Positions 1 to 7,271 of a DNA stretch of 16,414 nucleotides are shown here, in pieces. The stretch's first letter is position 1. Every line of letters begins with the position of its first letter. The stretch covers positions 1 through 16,414 of the forward strand of contig JAXFDY010000144.1 in NCBI GenBank assembly GCA_034172985.1, read 5' to 3'. The notes below the pieces were generated by a model. That model saw nothing but the letters and a program-made list of their open reading frames with translations, made no database searches and was not told the origin of the DNA. Origin of the DNA: CAG-303 sp034172985. Its GTDB lineage: Bacteria > Bacillota > Clostridia > Lachnospirales > Lachnospiraceae. The position numbers were made by a program, and so were the translations under genes.

Positions 1-645
1 TATGGAAGTTATGTTTTGACAGCAGTCATTGTAGTTGTGGCAGTCATAATCAGATTTGTATGTACTACGATGGCAAGTCGTATGGGATACTTATCTTCAA
101 AACAAGTAAAAAAGACGTTGCGGGAAATGATATATACAAAGCTGCTGCGACTTGGAAACTCCTATAAAGAAAAAGTACAGACATCAGAACTGGTTCAGAT
201 TGCTGTGGAAGGAGTGGATCAACTGGAGACTTATTTTGCGGCATATCTTCCACAGTTTTTTTATGCAATGCTGGCTCCGCTGACGTTATTTGTTGTATTG
301 AGTTTTGTGAATTTTCCATCAGCTCTTGTTCTGCTGGTTTGTGTTCCTATGATTCCGGTGGCGATTGCGGCGGTGCAGACCTGGGCAAAGAAACTGCTAT
401 CAAAATATTGGGGACAGTATACGAAGCTGGGGGATACATTTTTAGAAAATCTGCAGGGACTTACTACATTGAAAATATATCAGGCAGATGATTTTAAACA
501 GAAAGGGATGAACGAACAGGCAGAACAATTTCGACGTATTACTATGAAGGTACTTACTATGCAGTTAAATTCCATAACGATTATGGATTTGATTGCCTAC
601 GGTGGTGCTGCACTTTGCGTGATTATGGCAGTCACACAGTATTAG
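1..645 (+). CDS. cydD: CydD-type ABC exporter, membrane-domain fragment (5' truncated by window, 3' ended by in-frame TAG)
   Basis: The frame is open at base 1, so the true start lies upstream. The 214 visible residues form most of an ABC-exporter transmembrane domain. A long amphipathic stretch contains the CydD-like block around LVQIAVEGVDQLETYF and YLPQFF, followed by hydrophobic helices (LAPLTLFVVLSFV, ALVLLVCVPMIPVAIAA) and an intracellular-loop segment ending GLTTLKIYQADDFK. Known members of this family pair with CydC and export cysteine or glutathione to the outside of the membrane; that substrate is an inference here. The frame stops at TAG (643-645) in the middle of the last membrane region. 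The same frame then continues with sequence that fits the missing part of the protein, so this and the next entry look like one gene split by a nonsense codon. Identity as a CydD-like membrane domain is fairly secure; whether a functional protein is made is doubtful. Confidence 0.8.
   Translation, partial: YGSYVLTAVIVVVAVIIRFVCTTMASRMGYLSSKQVKKTLREMIYTKLLRLGNSYKEKVQTSELVQIAVEGVDQLETYFAAYLPQFFYAMLAPLTLFVVLSFVNFPSALVLLVCVPMIPVAIAAVQTWAKKLLSKYWGQYTKLGDTFLENLQGLTTLKIYQADDFKQKGMNEQAEQFRRITMKVLTMQLNSITIMDLIAYGGAALCVIMAVTQY
643..645 (+). other. In-frame amber codon interrupting the cydD-like gene
   Basis: TAG at 643-645 lies in the same frame as the membrane fragment before it and the ATPase fragment after it (688-1581; the offset is a multiple of three). 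Codons between the TAG and 688 read RGNVSLEGCLLIILL, a normal last membrane helix for this family. No base is gained or lost. A single change from CAG, AAG or GAG would explain it. No strong ribosome binding site precedes an in-frame restart codon. Confidence 0.85.
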
Positions 646-687
646 AGAGGAAATGTTTCACTTGAGGGATGTCTACTTATTATACTG

Positions 688-1581
688 TTGTCTGCGGATT
701 TCTTTATTCCTATGAGACAGCTTGGCTCTTTTTTCCATATTGCTATGAATGGTATGGATGCCAGTGATAAGATTTTTCGGTTACTGGATTTGCCGGAGGA
801 AGAAAAGAAGGCGGAAGTGGTTTCAGATGATACTTCAATTGATTGTTTGGATGTACACTTTTCATATGAAGAAAATCGTGAAGTTTTACATGGTATTCAT
901 ATGGAATTTCCAAAAGGAAGCTTTACTGCCATTGTAGGTGAGAGTGGTTGTGGAAAGTCTACCATTGCATCTATCCTGATGGGAAGAAGCCGGGGATATA
1001 CCGGTTCTGTTTTGATTGGTGGAAAAGAGCTTTCCCGGATTTCAGAGGAAAGTATTATGCGGAATGTGACTTATGTCGGTCATCAGAGTTACCTTTTTAA
1101 GGGAACGGTAAGGGAAAATCTGCTTATGGGGGCTAGTGCAACGGAGGAAGAAATGTGGGAGACATTGAGCAGAGTGAATCTTGCAGATTTTCTTCGTCAG
1201 GAAAATGGACTGGACACTATGCTTTTGGAAAAGGCTTCTAATCTCTCTGGCGGTCAGTGTCAGCGTCTTGCGTTAGCCAGAGCTTTGCTCCATGACAGTG
1301 AGGTATATATTTTTGATGAGGCTACTTCAAACATTGATGTAGAGAGTGAAAATGATATTATGGCAGAGATTTACCGCCTGGCAAAAAAGAAAACAGTTAT
1401 TTTAATCTCGCACCGCCTTGCAAATGTAACAGGTGCAGATCATATTTATGTGATGGACTGTGGAAATCTGGTGGAAAGTGGCAGACATGAACAGCTACTG
1501 GCTCTGGATGGTGTATATGCCAAATTGTGGAATGCACAGCAGGAACTTGAACATTATAGAAAGGAAGGCGAGCAGGGATGA
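688..1581 (+). CDS. cydD: CydD-type ABC exporter, ATP-binding half (downstream part of the interrupted gene)
   Basis: This is a complete nucleotide-binding domain plus the end of the membrane domain. Numbering from the TTG at 688, Walker A GESGCGKST is at 84-92, the Q-loop Gln at 133, signature LSGGQ at 186-190, Walker B VYIFDEATS at 206-214 and the switch His at 242. All catalytic motifs are intact, so the break at 643-645 is probably recent or tolerated. The first possible in-frame starts (TTG 688, ATG 712) lack a good ribosome binding site, so independent translation is uncertain and the coordinate is only the longest open stretch. The stop TGA overlaps the ATG of the next gene (ATGA at 1578-1581), as expected for two subunits made in equal amounts. 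The NBD energises export by the CydD/CydC heterodimer; cysteine or glutathione as substrate is inferred from the family. It could alternatively be annotated with 1-645 as a single pseudogene. Confidence 0.78.
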   Translation: MSADFFIPMRQLGSFFHIAMNGMDASDKIFRLLDLPEEEKKAEVVSDDTSIDCLDVHFSYEENREVLHGIHMEFPKGSFTAIVGESGCGKSTIASILMGRSRGYTGSVLIGGKELSRISEESIMRNVTYVGHQSYLFKGTVRENLLMGASATEEEMWETLSRVNLADFLRQENGLDTMLLEKASNLSGGQCQRLALARALLHDSEVYIFDEATSNIDVESENDIMAEIYRLAKKKTVILISHRLANVTGADHIYVMDCGNLVESGRHEQLLALDGVYAKLWNAQQELEHYRKEGEQG

Positions 1582-3239
1582 AAAAAAGAAGTGGATTTAT
1601 AGTGATGACGAAACTGATTGGTCTTGTAAAACCTTTAACGATATTTATGATATTGGCAGTTCTCATGGGAGTTGCAGGTCATCTGTGTGCAACCTTTATC
1701 ACTATATTTGGGGGATATGCAGTACTTGAACTTTTGGATTTTGATACTGCTTTTACGTTGACAGGAATATTTGCAGGTGTTTTGATATTTGCTGTTTTGC
1801 GGGGATTTTTGCGATATGCAGAGCAGGCGTGCAATCATTATATTGCATTTAAGCTTCTGGCCCTGATTCGGGACAAAGTTTTTCAGGCTTTAAGAAAGTT
1901 ATGTCCTGCTAAACTGGAAGGAAAAGAGAAAGGAAATCTGATAGCAGTCATTACCTCCGATATTGAATTACTGGAAGTATTTTATGCACATACCATATCA
2001 CCGACGATTATCGCTTTGCTGTTTTCTTCGGCACTATGTATTTTTATAGGCAGTTTTCATTGTGTACTGGGTATACTTGCTTTTTTTGCATACATCACGG
2101 TGGGGCTTGTGATTCCGGTTCTTACTTCGAAGTTCAGCGGTGATACCGGTATGAGATTTCGAATGAAATCAGGAGAGTTAAGTGGTTTTGTTCTTGATAG
2201 TCTGCGGGGACTTTCTGAGATTCTTCAATATGGACAGGGGGAAAAACGTCTGAGCCAGATGAATCAGATGACAGATCAGTTGTCAGCAGAGGAGAAGCAG
2301 ATGAAACAAATTTCGGGACGCAATATGGCAGTGACCCAGACGGTTATTTTGTTCTTTGATCTGATGATGATGTTTGTTTCAGCATGGCTTATGCAGAATG
2401 GAGCCGTCGGATTTGAAGGAGTACTGATTCCGACTGTGGCACTGATGAGTTCCTTTGGGCCAACAGTAGCTTTGGCAAACCTTGGAAGCACCCTTCAGAA
2501 TACCTTTGCGGCAGGAAACCGTGTCCTGGATATTCTGGAAGAAAAACCTGTAGTTGAGGATGTAAAGGGAAAGAATCCTATTGCGTTTACCGGTGCAGGA
2601 GCTCAGGGAGTTACATTTGCATATGGAGATGAGACGATATTGGAAAATGTGAATCTGGAGATAGAGAAAGGCTCCGTGGTGGGAATCGTGGGAAAAAGTG
2701 GCAGCGGCAAATCTACACTTCTTAAGCTTTTTATGCGGTTCTGGGATGTGCAGGAAGGAAAAGTAAAGATTTCAGATACGGATATGAAAGAAATAAATAC
2801 AGATAATCTGCGTCATATGGAGAGTTTTATGACACAGGAGACACATTTATTTCATGGTAGTATAAAAAATAATCTGCGAATTGCAAAATTAGATGCCACA
2901 GATCAGGAGATGATAGAGGCATGTAAGAAAGCATCAGTGCATGATTTTATTATGAGTCTTCCGAAGGGATATGAGACTGCTGTGGGAGAACTTGGAGATA
3001 CGCTTTCAGGTGGAGAAAGACAGAGACTGGGACTTGCAAGAGCATTTCTGCATGATGCCCCGTTTGTGCTTCTTGATGAGCCTACGAGTAACCTTGACAG
3101 TCTCAATGAAGCGGTGATTCTGAAGTCCATCAAAGAGGCTGGAAAAGAACGGACCGTAGTTCTGGTCTCCCACAGGCAGTCGACTATGTGTATTGCAGAT
3201 ACAGTATATTCTGTAGAACATTTGTCCAGAGCTACATAA
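1578..3239 (+). CDS. cydC: CydC-type ABC exporter, fused permease and ATP-binding protein
   Basis: A 553-residue half-transporter and the partner of the CydD-like gene. The N-terminal membrane domain (about 1-315) has hydrophobic helices near 15-45, 58-76, 140-160, 162-184 and 250-272. The C-terminal ATPase domain carries Walker A GKSGSGKST at 372-380, Q-loop Gln 420, signature LSGGE at 476-480, Walker B FVLLDEPTS at 496-504 and switch His 532, all intact. Length is normal for CydC. The start ATG overlaps the upstream stop by four bases, so translation is probably coupled; loss of the upstream partner through the TAG at 643 could leave this subunit without its mate. CydC-type proteins normally act with CydD to export thiols for periplasmic or extracellular redox balance and cytochrome bd assembly. 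No cytochrome genes are visible here, so the substrate is not settled. It ends 2 bp before the stop of the opposing antiporter gene. Confidence 0.82.
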   Translation: MKKRSGFIVMTKLIGLVKPLTIFMILAVLMGVAGHLCATFITIFGGYAVLELLDFDTAFTLTGIFAGVLIFAVLRGFLRYAEQACNHYIAFKLLALIRDKVFQALRKLCPAKLEGKEKGNLIAVITSDIELLEVFYAHTISPTIIALLFSSALCIFIGSFHCVLGILAFFAYITVGLVIPVLTSKFSGDTGMRFRMKSGELSGFVLDSLRGLSEILQYGQGEKRLSQMNQMTDQLSAEEKQMKQISGRNMAVTQTVILFFDLMMMFVSAWLMQNGAVGFEGVLIPTVALMSSFGPTVALANLGSTLQNTFAAGNRVLDILEEKPVVEDVKGKNPIAFTGAGAQGVTFAYGDETILENVNLEIEKGSVVGIVGKSGSGKSTLLKLFMRFWDVQEGKVKISDTDMKEINTDNLRHMESFMTQETHLFHGSIKNNLRIAKLDATDQEMIEACKKASVHDFIMSLPKGYETAVGELGDTLSGGERQRLGLARAFLHDAPFVLLDEPTSNLDSLNEAVILKSIKEAGKERTVVLVSHRQSTMCIADTVYSVEHLSRAT

Positions 3240-3241
3240 TG

Positions 3242-4417
3242 TTACCTGGTCAATAATTTCTGATACAATTTGTCAATGCAGATTGCACCGAAAGGAGCTG
3301 TGATAAGGATAGATAAGACAGCTACAGTTAAGACGATTTGTCCGCAGGGTAATCCCATAGTCAGTGGGATTGCACCTATGGCTGCCTGCACCGTTGCTTT
3401 CGGGGTATATGCTACCATGCAAAAGAAGCGTTCCTGCCTGGTTAAGTTTGTTTTTATGCAAGACAGTGCTACGCCAAGCATACGGAAACATAAAGCTCCT
3501 GCCACTAATAAAACAGCACATAGGCCGGAAGCCAGAGCATATTTTAAATCTACGGTTGCACCTACAAGTACAAATAAAAATACTTCTGCTGCCACCCAGA
3601 GCTTATTATATTTTCCTGATAGTCTGACGGCTAATGTATTATATTTCTGCTTCATCACAATGCCTAAGCTCATAATGGCTAAGAGGCCGGACATAGGAAT
3701 GATGCCTTCTAACCGATCCTGCATTTCAAGCAGAAGGAAAGAACAGCTTAGCATAATCAGAATTTTAACAGAATCCCGCATATGAAACTTCTGGAAAAAT
3801 CTGACAAGTATCATGCCGGATATGATTCCGGTTAATATTCCAAGAATAATTGAGATCGGTATTTGTAAGAAATTAACGGCGGAAAGAGTACCTGTGGAAG
3901 CAAGAGAGGTAAATGCCGTAAACAAAACAATGACAAATACATCATCTACAGAGGCTCCTGCAAGGATTAACTGTGGAATACTGTGTTCTTTCCCATATCC
4001 TTCTTCTATGAGGCGAATCATTCTTGGTACTACTACGGCAGGGGATACCGCAGCAATTACACTTCCCATAATGGCCGCTTCTAAGGTCGTGATTCCTAAT
4101 AATAAAGGTGCTAAAATGATTGTTCCTGCGATTTCAACACATGCAGGAACAAAACACATTAGCACGGCTGGTCTTCCAACTTTTTTTAAATCGGATACAT
4201 CTAAGGAGAGACCTGCTCTGGTAAGGATAATGACTAACGCAATCTGTCTGATATCAGATGAAATATTTAAAATGGAATCATCAATCAGATTCAGTGCATA
4301 AGGACTTAATATAATACCTGCTATAATCATGCCCAATAAGCTAGGCAGCTTCAGCTTTGAGAAAAGGCTTCCTAACAGTAATCCTGATAATAAAATGAGT
4401 GCAATACTCGTTAACAT
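3242..4417 (-). CDS. Cation:proton antiporter (CPA / Kef-NhaP-like membrane domain)
   Basis: A 391-residue, almost wholly hydrophobic protein with about 11-13 membrane helices. It has the monovalent cation:proton antiporter pattern: an N-terminal SGLLLGSLFSKLKLPSLLGMI region, the loop ILTRAGLSLD at 64-73, the unwound-helix type motif AAVSPAVVVPRMI at 122-134, and an acidic pair in GASVDDVF (Asp 158/159) at the place where these exchangers carry their ion-binding aspartates. It would exchange Na+ or K+ for H+ across the cytoplasmic membrane. There is no cytoplasmic TrkA-type NAD-binding domain, so it is the membrane-only form. The ATG at 4417 is preceded by AGGAGG with a 7-base gap. It has its own extended -10 promoter at 4457-4486 and converges on the ABC exporter with a 2-bp gap and no visible terminator. 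Ion specificity cannot be read from the sequence. Confidence 0.85.
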   Translation of the reverse strand: MLTSIALILLSGLLLGSLFSKLKLPSLLGMIIAGIILSPYALNLIDDSILNISSDIRQIALVIILTRAGLSLDVSDLKKVGRPAVLMCFVPACVEIAGTIILAPLLLGITTLEAAIMGSVIAAVSPAVVVPRMIRLIEEGYGKEHSIPQLILAGASVDDVFVIVLFTAFTSLASTGTLSAVNFLQIPISIILGILTGIISGMILVRFFQKFHMRDSVKILIMLSCSFLLLEMQDRLEGIIPMSGLLAIMSLGIVMKQKYNTLAVRLSGKYNKLWVAAEVFLFVLVGATVDLKYALASGLCAVLLVAGALCFRMLGVALSCIKTNLTRQERFFCMVAYTPKATVQAAIGAIPLTMGLPCGQIVLTVAVLSILITAPFGAICIDKLYQKLLTR

Positions 4418-4456
4418 ATCCTATCCTCCTGTGATTGCTAAAATAAAATTTTCCTC

Positions 4457-4486
4457 ATTATAGCAAAAACAAAGATAGAAATACAA
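4457..4486 (-). promoter_or_regulatory. Sigma-A promoter of the antiporter gene
   Basis: On the minus strand: -35 TTGTAT (4481-4486), an 18-base spacer, and -10 TATAAT (4457-4462) preceded by TGC, giving an extended -10. It lies about 40 bp upstream of the antiporter ATG. Confidence 0.7.
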
Positions 4487-4504
4487 GTCTGAAAAAGATT
4501 TTTT

Positions 4505-5092
4505 CTATGAGTTAAGTGCTTCTTTGATTAATTGGATACATTTTTCATAGCCTAAAATACTGCTGTTCATAGATAATGTATAGTTTTTTAAACTGCCCCA
4601 TATCTGTTCAGTATAGTAAGCATAATGAATGCTTCTTTTTTTATCGGTTTCTTTCATTAATGCAATTGCTTCTTTATCGGTTTTTCCGTATAATTCTTTT
4701 ATTCTCCTGCATTTCTCTGATTCATTGCCATAGATAAAGATGTTTAAGATATCATTTCTGTCTTTTAAAATATAGTCAGCACATCTTCCTACGATTACGC
4801 AATTTCCTTTTTCGGCAATATCATGAATAATATCTCTCTGTGTCTGGTATATATAGTCTTCCACAGAGCTTCCCTGGGCATTTCTTCCCACAAATGAGTA
4901 AGAAAAAATGTTGTTTTTTGGGGAGTACTCTCCGCGTTCTGCAATATATTTTTCTGATAATCCGGTTTTTTCTGCTGTCTGTGCGATGATTTCTTTATCA
5001 AAAAAAGAAAATCCAAGTTCTTTTGCAAGTGCTTCGCCGATGACACGTCCCCCACTGCCAAATTCTCTGCTGATTGTAATTATTTTTTTCAT
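4505..5092 (-). CDS. Cytidylate kinase-like family protein
   Basis: A 195-residue soluble protein of the cytidylate-kinase-like P-loop family. It opens with a beta strand and a nucleotide-binding loop, ITISREFGSGGRVIGEALA. The glycine loop is GSGGR at 12-16, so the usual P-loop lysine is replaced by arginine, as is typical of this family. Other family-like segments are FDKEII (31-36), VIVGRCADYIL (99-109) and the C-terminal helix region with DKKRSIHYAYYT (150-161). The family name comes from similarity to CMP kinase (Cmk), but this is unlikely to be the housekeeping enzyme and the substrate is unknown. The start ATG shares one base with the MATE stop (TAATG), with GGAGG 7 bases upstream inside the MATE gene, so the two are translated in concert. 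A role linked to the pump, such as acting on its substrate or sensing a nucleotide, is inference only. It ends in TAG at 4505-4507. Confidence 0.83.
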   Translation of the reverse strand: MKKIITISREFGSGGRVIGEALAKELGFSFFDKEIIAQTAEKTGLSEKYIAERGEYSPKNNIFSYSFVGRNAQGSSVEDYIYQTQRDIIHDIAEKGNCVIVGRCADYILKDRNDILNIFIYGNESEKCRRIKELYGKTDKEAIALMKETDKKRSIHYAYYTEQIWGSLKNYTLSMNSSILGYEKCIQLIKEALNS

Positions 5093-6480
5093 TATTTTTC
5101 CTCCAGTTCTGATATAACATTACGTTTGATTTTTTTCATAAATATCGTAGCTATGATGCAGGATAAGCCTTCTGCAATAATAAATGTTGTCCAGACAGTC
5201 CACATCATACTGTCATACTGCTTTGCGAGAAGCGAAAAAAGCCATGCAACAGGCAGTACAAAAAGAAATTGTCTTAAAACAGAAATAATCAGCGATTCCA
5301 TACCGCCGTCAAGTGCCTGGAAAATCCCCTGGTAAGCGATATTGATACCTGCAAAGATAAAGCTCAAAGATATGATTCTCATGGCACTGATACATATGGA
5401 TTGTGTTTCTCCGGATAATCCAAACAGGGCAGAGAAAGGAACAGCAAGAGCTTCAATTAAAACTAATCCGATCAGCATGATGATGACGGTATAAATCAGT
5501 CCGTAGCGGATGCCTTCGTTAACTCTTGCTTTGCTGCGCATTCCGTGATTGAATGATACGATTGGTGTGATTGCATCGCGAAGACCGAAAGCTGCAAACA
5601 GGATAAACTGCTGTACTTTATAATACAGACCATAGGCGGTAACTGCTGATTCACTGATTGTTCCAAGAATAATATTCATTCCGTATGTCATAAGTGACAT
5701 GAGTGCCTGGGCAATAATGGCTGGCAGACCAATGGAATAAATGGATTTAATAAGCTTCCTGTCCGGTTTCATATATTGCAGACCATTTGAAATTTCGGTA
5801 TTTTTTGTTAAGTGGAAAATAAGACCTAACAAAGCTGATGTAATCTGACCGATCACTGTAGCATAAGCGGCACCGCTGACGCCCATTGCCGGAAGACCAA
5901 ACCATCCGTATATCAGAATCGGGTCCAGAATGATGTTCATGACTGCACCGGCAATCTGTGCAATGGTGGAGTACATGGAATGGCCTGTTGCCTGAAGCAG
6001 TTTTTCAAAAATAGAAAAAAATACGATACCCATAGATGCAGTACAGCATATTCTCAGATAGTCGATTACCATTTCTTTTATTTCAGGGTTGGTTGTCTGG
6101 GTAGAAACATAGAAATTAATTCCAAACAGTCCGAATAAGAGAAAAATGATATAAATAACCAGGGCTAAAAAGATTGCATTACCGGCTATCCGGCTTGCCT
6201 TTTTATTATCACCCTGTCCGATGCTTTTGGATAAAAGGGCATTGGTTCCTACGCCGGTACCGATTCCGATAGCGACCATTAACATCTGCACCGGAAAGGC
6301 CAGAGTAAGGGCATTCAAAGCCATTTCTCCGTTTGCGGGCATGTTGGAAACAAATGCACTGTCAACGATATTGTATACCGCCTGAAGCATCATGGATAAA
6401 ATCATGGGTATTCCCATTGACAACATGAGTTTGCTTATTTTCATAGTTCCTAGTTTGTTCATTGTTACTTTTTCGTTCAT
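5092..6480 (-). CDS. MATE family efflux transporter
   Basis: A 462-residue protein with about 12 membrane helices, the usual size for a MATE multidrug/metabolite exporter driven by Na+ or H+. The N-terminal region carries the family pattern: GIPMILSMMLQAVYNIVDSA (23-42), then ALNALTLAFPVQML, then GIGTGVGTNALLSKSIGQGD (72-91). A second related half begins near residue 240 (SIGLPAIIAQALMSLMTYGM), reflecting the internal duplication of MATE proteins. The chosen ATG at 6480 has AAGGAGG 5 bases upstream. It is the first gene of a two-gene unit with the cytidylate-kinase-like protein, the junction being TAATG. Expression is probably controlled by the leader hairpin/U-tract between promoter and start (6494-6553). 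The substrate is unknown; drugs, organic cations or metabolites are all possible. Confidence 0.9.
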   Translation of the reverse strand: MNEKVTMNKLGTMKISKLMLSMGIPMILSMMLQAVYNIVDSAFVSNMPANGEMALNALTLAFPVQMLMVAIGIGTGVGTNALLSKSIGQGDNKKASRIAGNAIFLALVIYIIFLLFGLFGINFYVSTQTTNPEIKEMVIDYLRICCTASMGIVFFSIFEKLLQATGHSMYSTIAQIAGAVMNIILDPILIYGWFGLPAMGVSGAAYATVIGQITSALLGLIFHLTKNTEISNGLQYMKPDRKLIKSIYSIGLPAIIAQALMSLMTYGMNIILGTISESAVTAYGLYYKVQQFILFAAFGLRDAITPIVSFNHGMRSKARVNEGIRYGLIYTVIIMLIGLVLIEALAVPFSALFGLSGETQSICISAMRIISLSFIFAGINIAYQGIFQALDGGMESLIISVLRQFLFVLPVAWLFSLLAKQYDSMMWTVWTTFIIAEGLSCIIATIFMKKIKRNVISELEEK

Positions 6481-6493
6481 GTTAACCTCCTTA

Positions 6494-6553
6494 ATATCGC
6501 AAAAAAAGGTGTAAATCCAAAATCTGGATTTACACCTTCCGGTTACGCGATAT
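6494..6553 (-). promoter_or_regulatory. Leader hairpin with U-tract before the MATE gene (attenuator-like)
   Basis: On the minus strand the transcript would contain AAGGTGTAAATCCA, a 5-base loop, the exact 14-base complement (6506-6519 against 6525-6538), then a run of seven T. That is the form of an intrinsic terminator, but it sits only about 15 bases after the predicted start of transcription and just before the AAGGAGG ribosome binding site. An outer 7-bp stem (ATATCGC at the 5' end, GCGATAT by the ribosome site; 6547-6553 with 6494-6500) encloses it. The inner stem has no T-tract in the other direction, so it belongs to the MATE transcript. The outer stem is nested and therefore not an obvious antiterminator. 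What relieves it is unknown; it could also be a DNA operator dyad. Confidence 0.65.
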
Positions 6554-6558
6554 GAAGT

Positions 6559-6588
6559 ATCATATCAGATTTTGCCATGAAAAGTCAA
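6559..6588 (-). promoter_or_regulatory. Sigma-A promoter of the MATE unit
   Basis: On the minus strand: -35 TTGACT (6583-6588), 18-base spacer, -10 TATGAT (6559-6564). Transcription should begin near 6552, which places the ATATCGC outer stem of the leader at the extreme 5' end of the RNA. Confidence 0.75.
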
Positions 6589-6611
6589 TTATTTTTTGTG
6601 AAACATTCCCT

Positions 6612-6641
6612 TTGAAAATAAATACTGATTTATGTTAAACT
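6612..6641 (+). promoter_or_regulatory. Probable promoter of the CarD-like gene
   Basis: TTGAAA (6612-6617), 18-base spacer, TAAACT (6636-6641) preceded by TGT, giving an extended -10. It lies about 31 bp before the CarD-like ATG and is divergent from the MATE promoter. Confidence 0.5.
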
Positions 6642-6672
6642 ATATTCAGTTGGGATAATGGAGGTATATGCC

Positions 6673-7191
6673 ATGTATGAAATTGGAGATTATATTGTGA
6701 AAGCGGTTTATGGAGTGTGCAGGGTAGAAGATATTTTACATATGAATATGTCCGGAACAGATAAATTATATTATATGCTGATTCCGATTGAAGATAAAGG
6801 AGCGAAAATATATGTGCCTACCGATACGGTGGATATAGGTATTAGAAAAACGATGACAAAAGAAGAGGCATGGGAATTTATTGAAAGAATTCCGGAGATT
6901 GAGGAAACCTGGATTGATAATGAAAAACTCCGTGAAAAGAGATATAAAGAAGTGGTCAGAAGCTGTAAACCGGATGATTTAGTTGGAATTATTAAAACCA
7001 CATATCTGAGAAAAAAAAGAAGATTAGAGCAGGGAAAAAAGAATACTGCCGTTGATGAACGTTATTTGAAAATGGCAGAGAATCATTTATATTCAGAGCT
7101 TGGTTTTGCACTTGATAAAGATAAAGATGAAATATTAGGTATTATAGAGGATGCTATAGCGAGAATCTATAACCCGTTCAAAGAAAATTGA
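6673..7191 (+). CDS. CarD-like transcriptional regulator (CarD/CdnL/TRCF RNA-polymerase-interacting domain)
   Basis: A 172-residue protein beginning MYEIGDYIVKAVYGVCRVEDI, the typical start of the small beta-barrel domain (about residues 1-60) with which CarD/CdnL proteins bind the RNA polymerase beta subunit. It is followed by a mainly helical C-terminal part rich in Lys, Arg and Glu that in the family contacts promoter DNA. Size matches CarD-family proteins of Firmicutes. An in-frame ATG lies upstream at 6658, but GGAGG (6660-6664) sits 8 bases before the ATG at 6673 and overlaps the earlier one, so 6673 is chosen. It is expected to bind RNA polymerase holoenzyme and stabilise open complexes; it may equally be a paralogue with a narrower role. 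It is divergent from the MATE gene with 192 bp between starts, and precedes the PLP enzyme, which seems to have its own promoter. No target is evident. Confidence 0.82.
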   Translation: MYEIGDYIVKAVYGVCRVEDILHMNMSGTDKLYYMLIPIEDKGAKIYVPTDTVDIGIRKTMTKEEAWEFIERIPEIEETWIDNEKLREKRYKEVVRSCKPDDLVGIIKTTYLRKKRRLEQGKKNTAVDERYLKMAENHLYSELGFALDKDKDEILGIIEDAIARIYNPFKEN

Positions 7192-7213
7192 ATTATGCAA
7201 ATCTATTTTATTC

Positions 7214-7222
7214 TGCTATTAT
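7214..7222 (+). promoter_or_regulatory. Possible extended -10 promoter of the PLP enzyme gene
   Basis: TGCTATTAT at 7214-7222 matches an extended -10. No good -35 lies at the right distance (TTGAAT at 7189-7194 is 22 bases away). No terminator hairpin is seen between the CarD-like gene and this site, so read-through is also possible. Confidence 0.4.
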
Positions 7223-7271
7223 ATACTAAATAACATATTTAAAAAGTAGGAATAATAGGAGAATGAATAAA

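Noticed and set aside
1..1581. Genome-wide stop-codon reassignment (TAG read as an amino acid)
   Set aside because: Other genes in the window end naturally at TAG, and only one gene has an internal TAG.
3270..4301. Two long open frames on the + strand (3270-3785 and 3813-4301) opposite the antiporter gene
   Set aside because: They are mirror frames of a highly hydrophobic membrane protein on the minus strand, have no ribosome sites or family motifs, and the minus-strand protein is unmistakable.
4487..4504. GAAAAA/TTTTTC hairpin after the cytidylate-kinase-like gene as a terminator
   Set aside because: The stem is only A-T pairs apart from the end pair, with a tiny loop and no following T-run.
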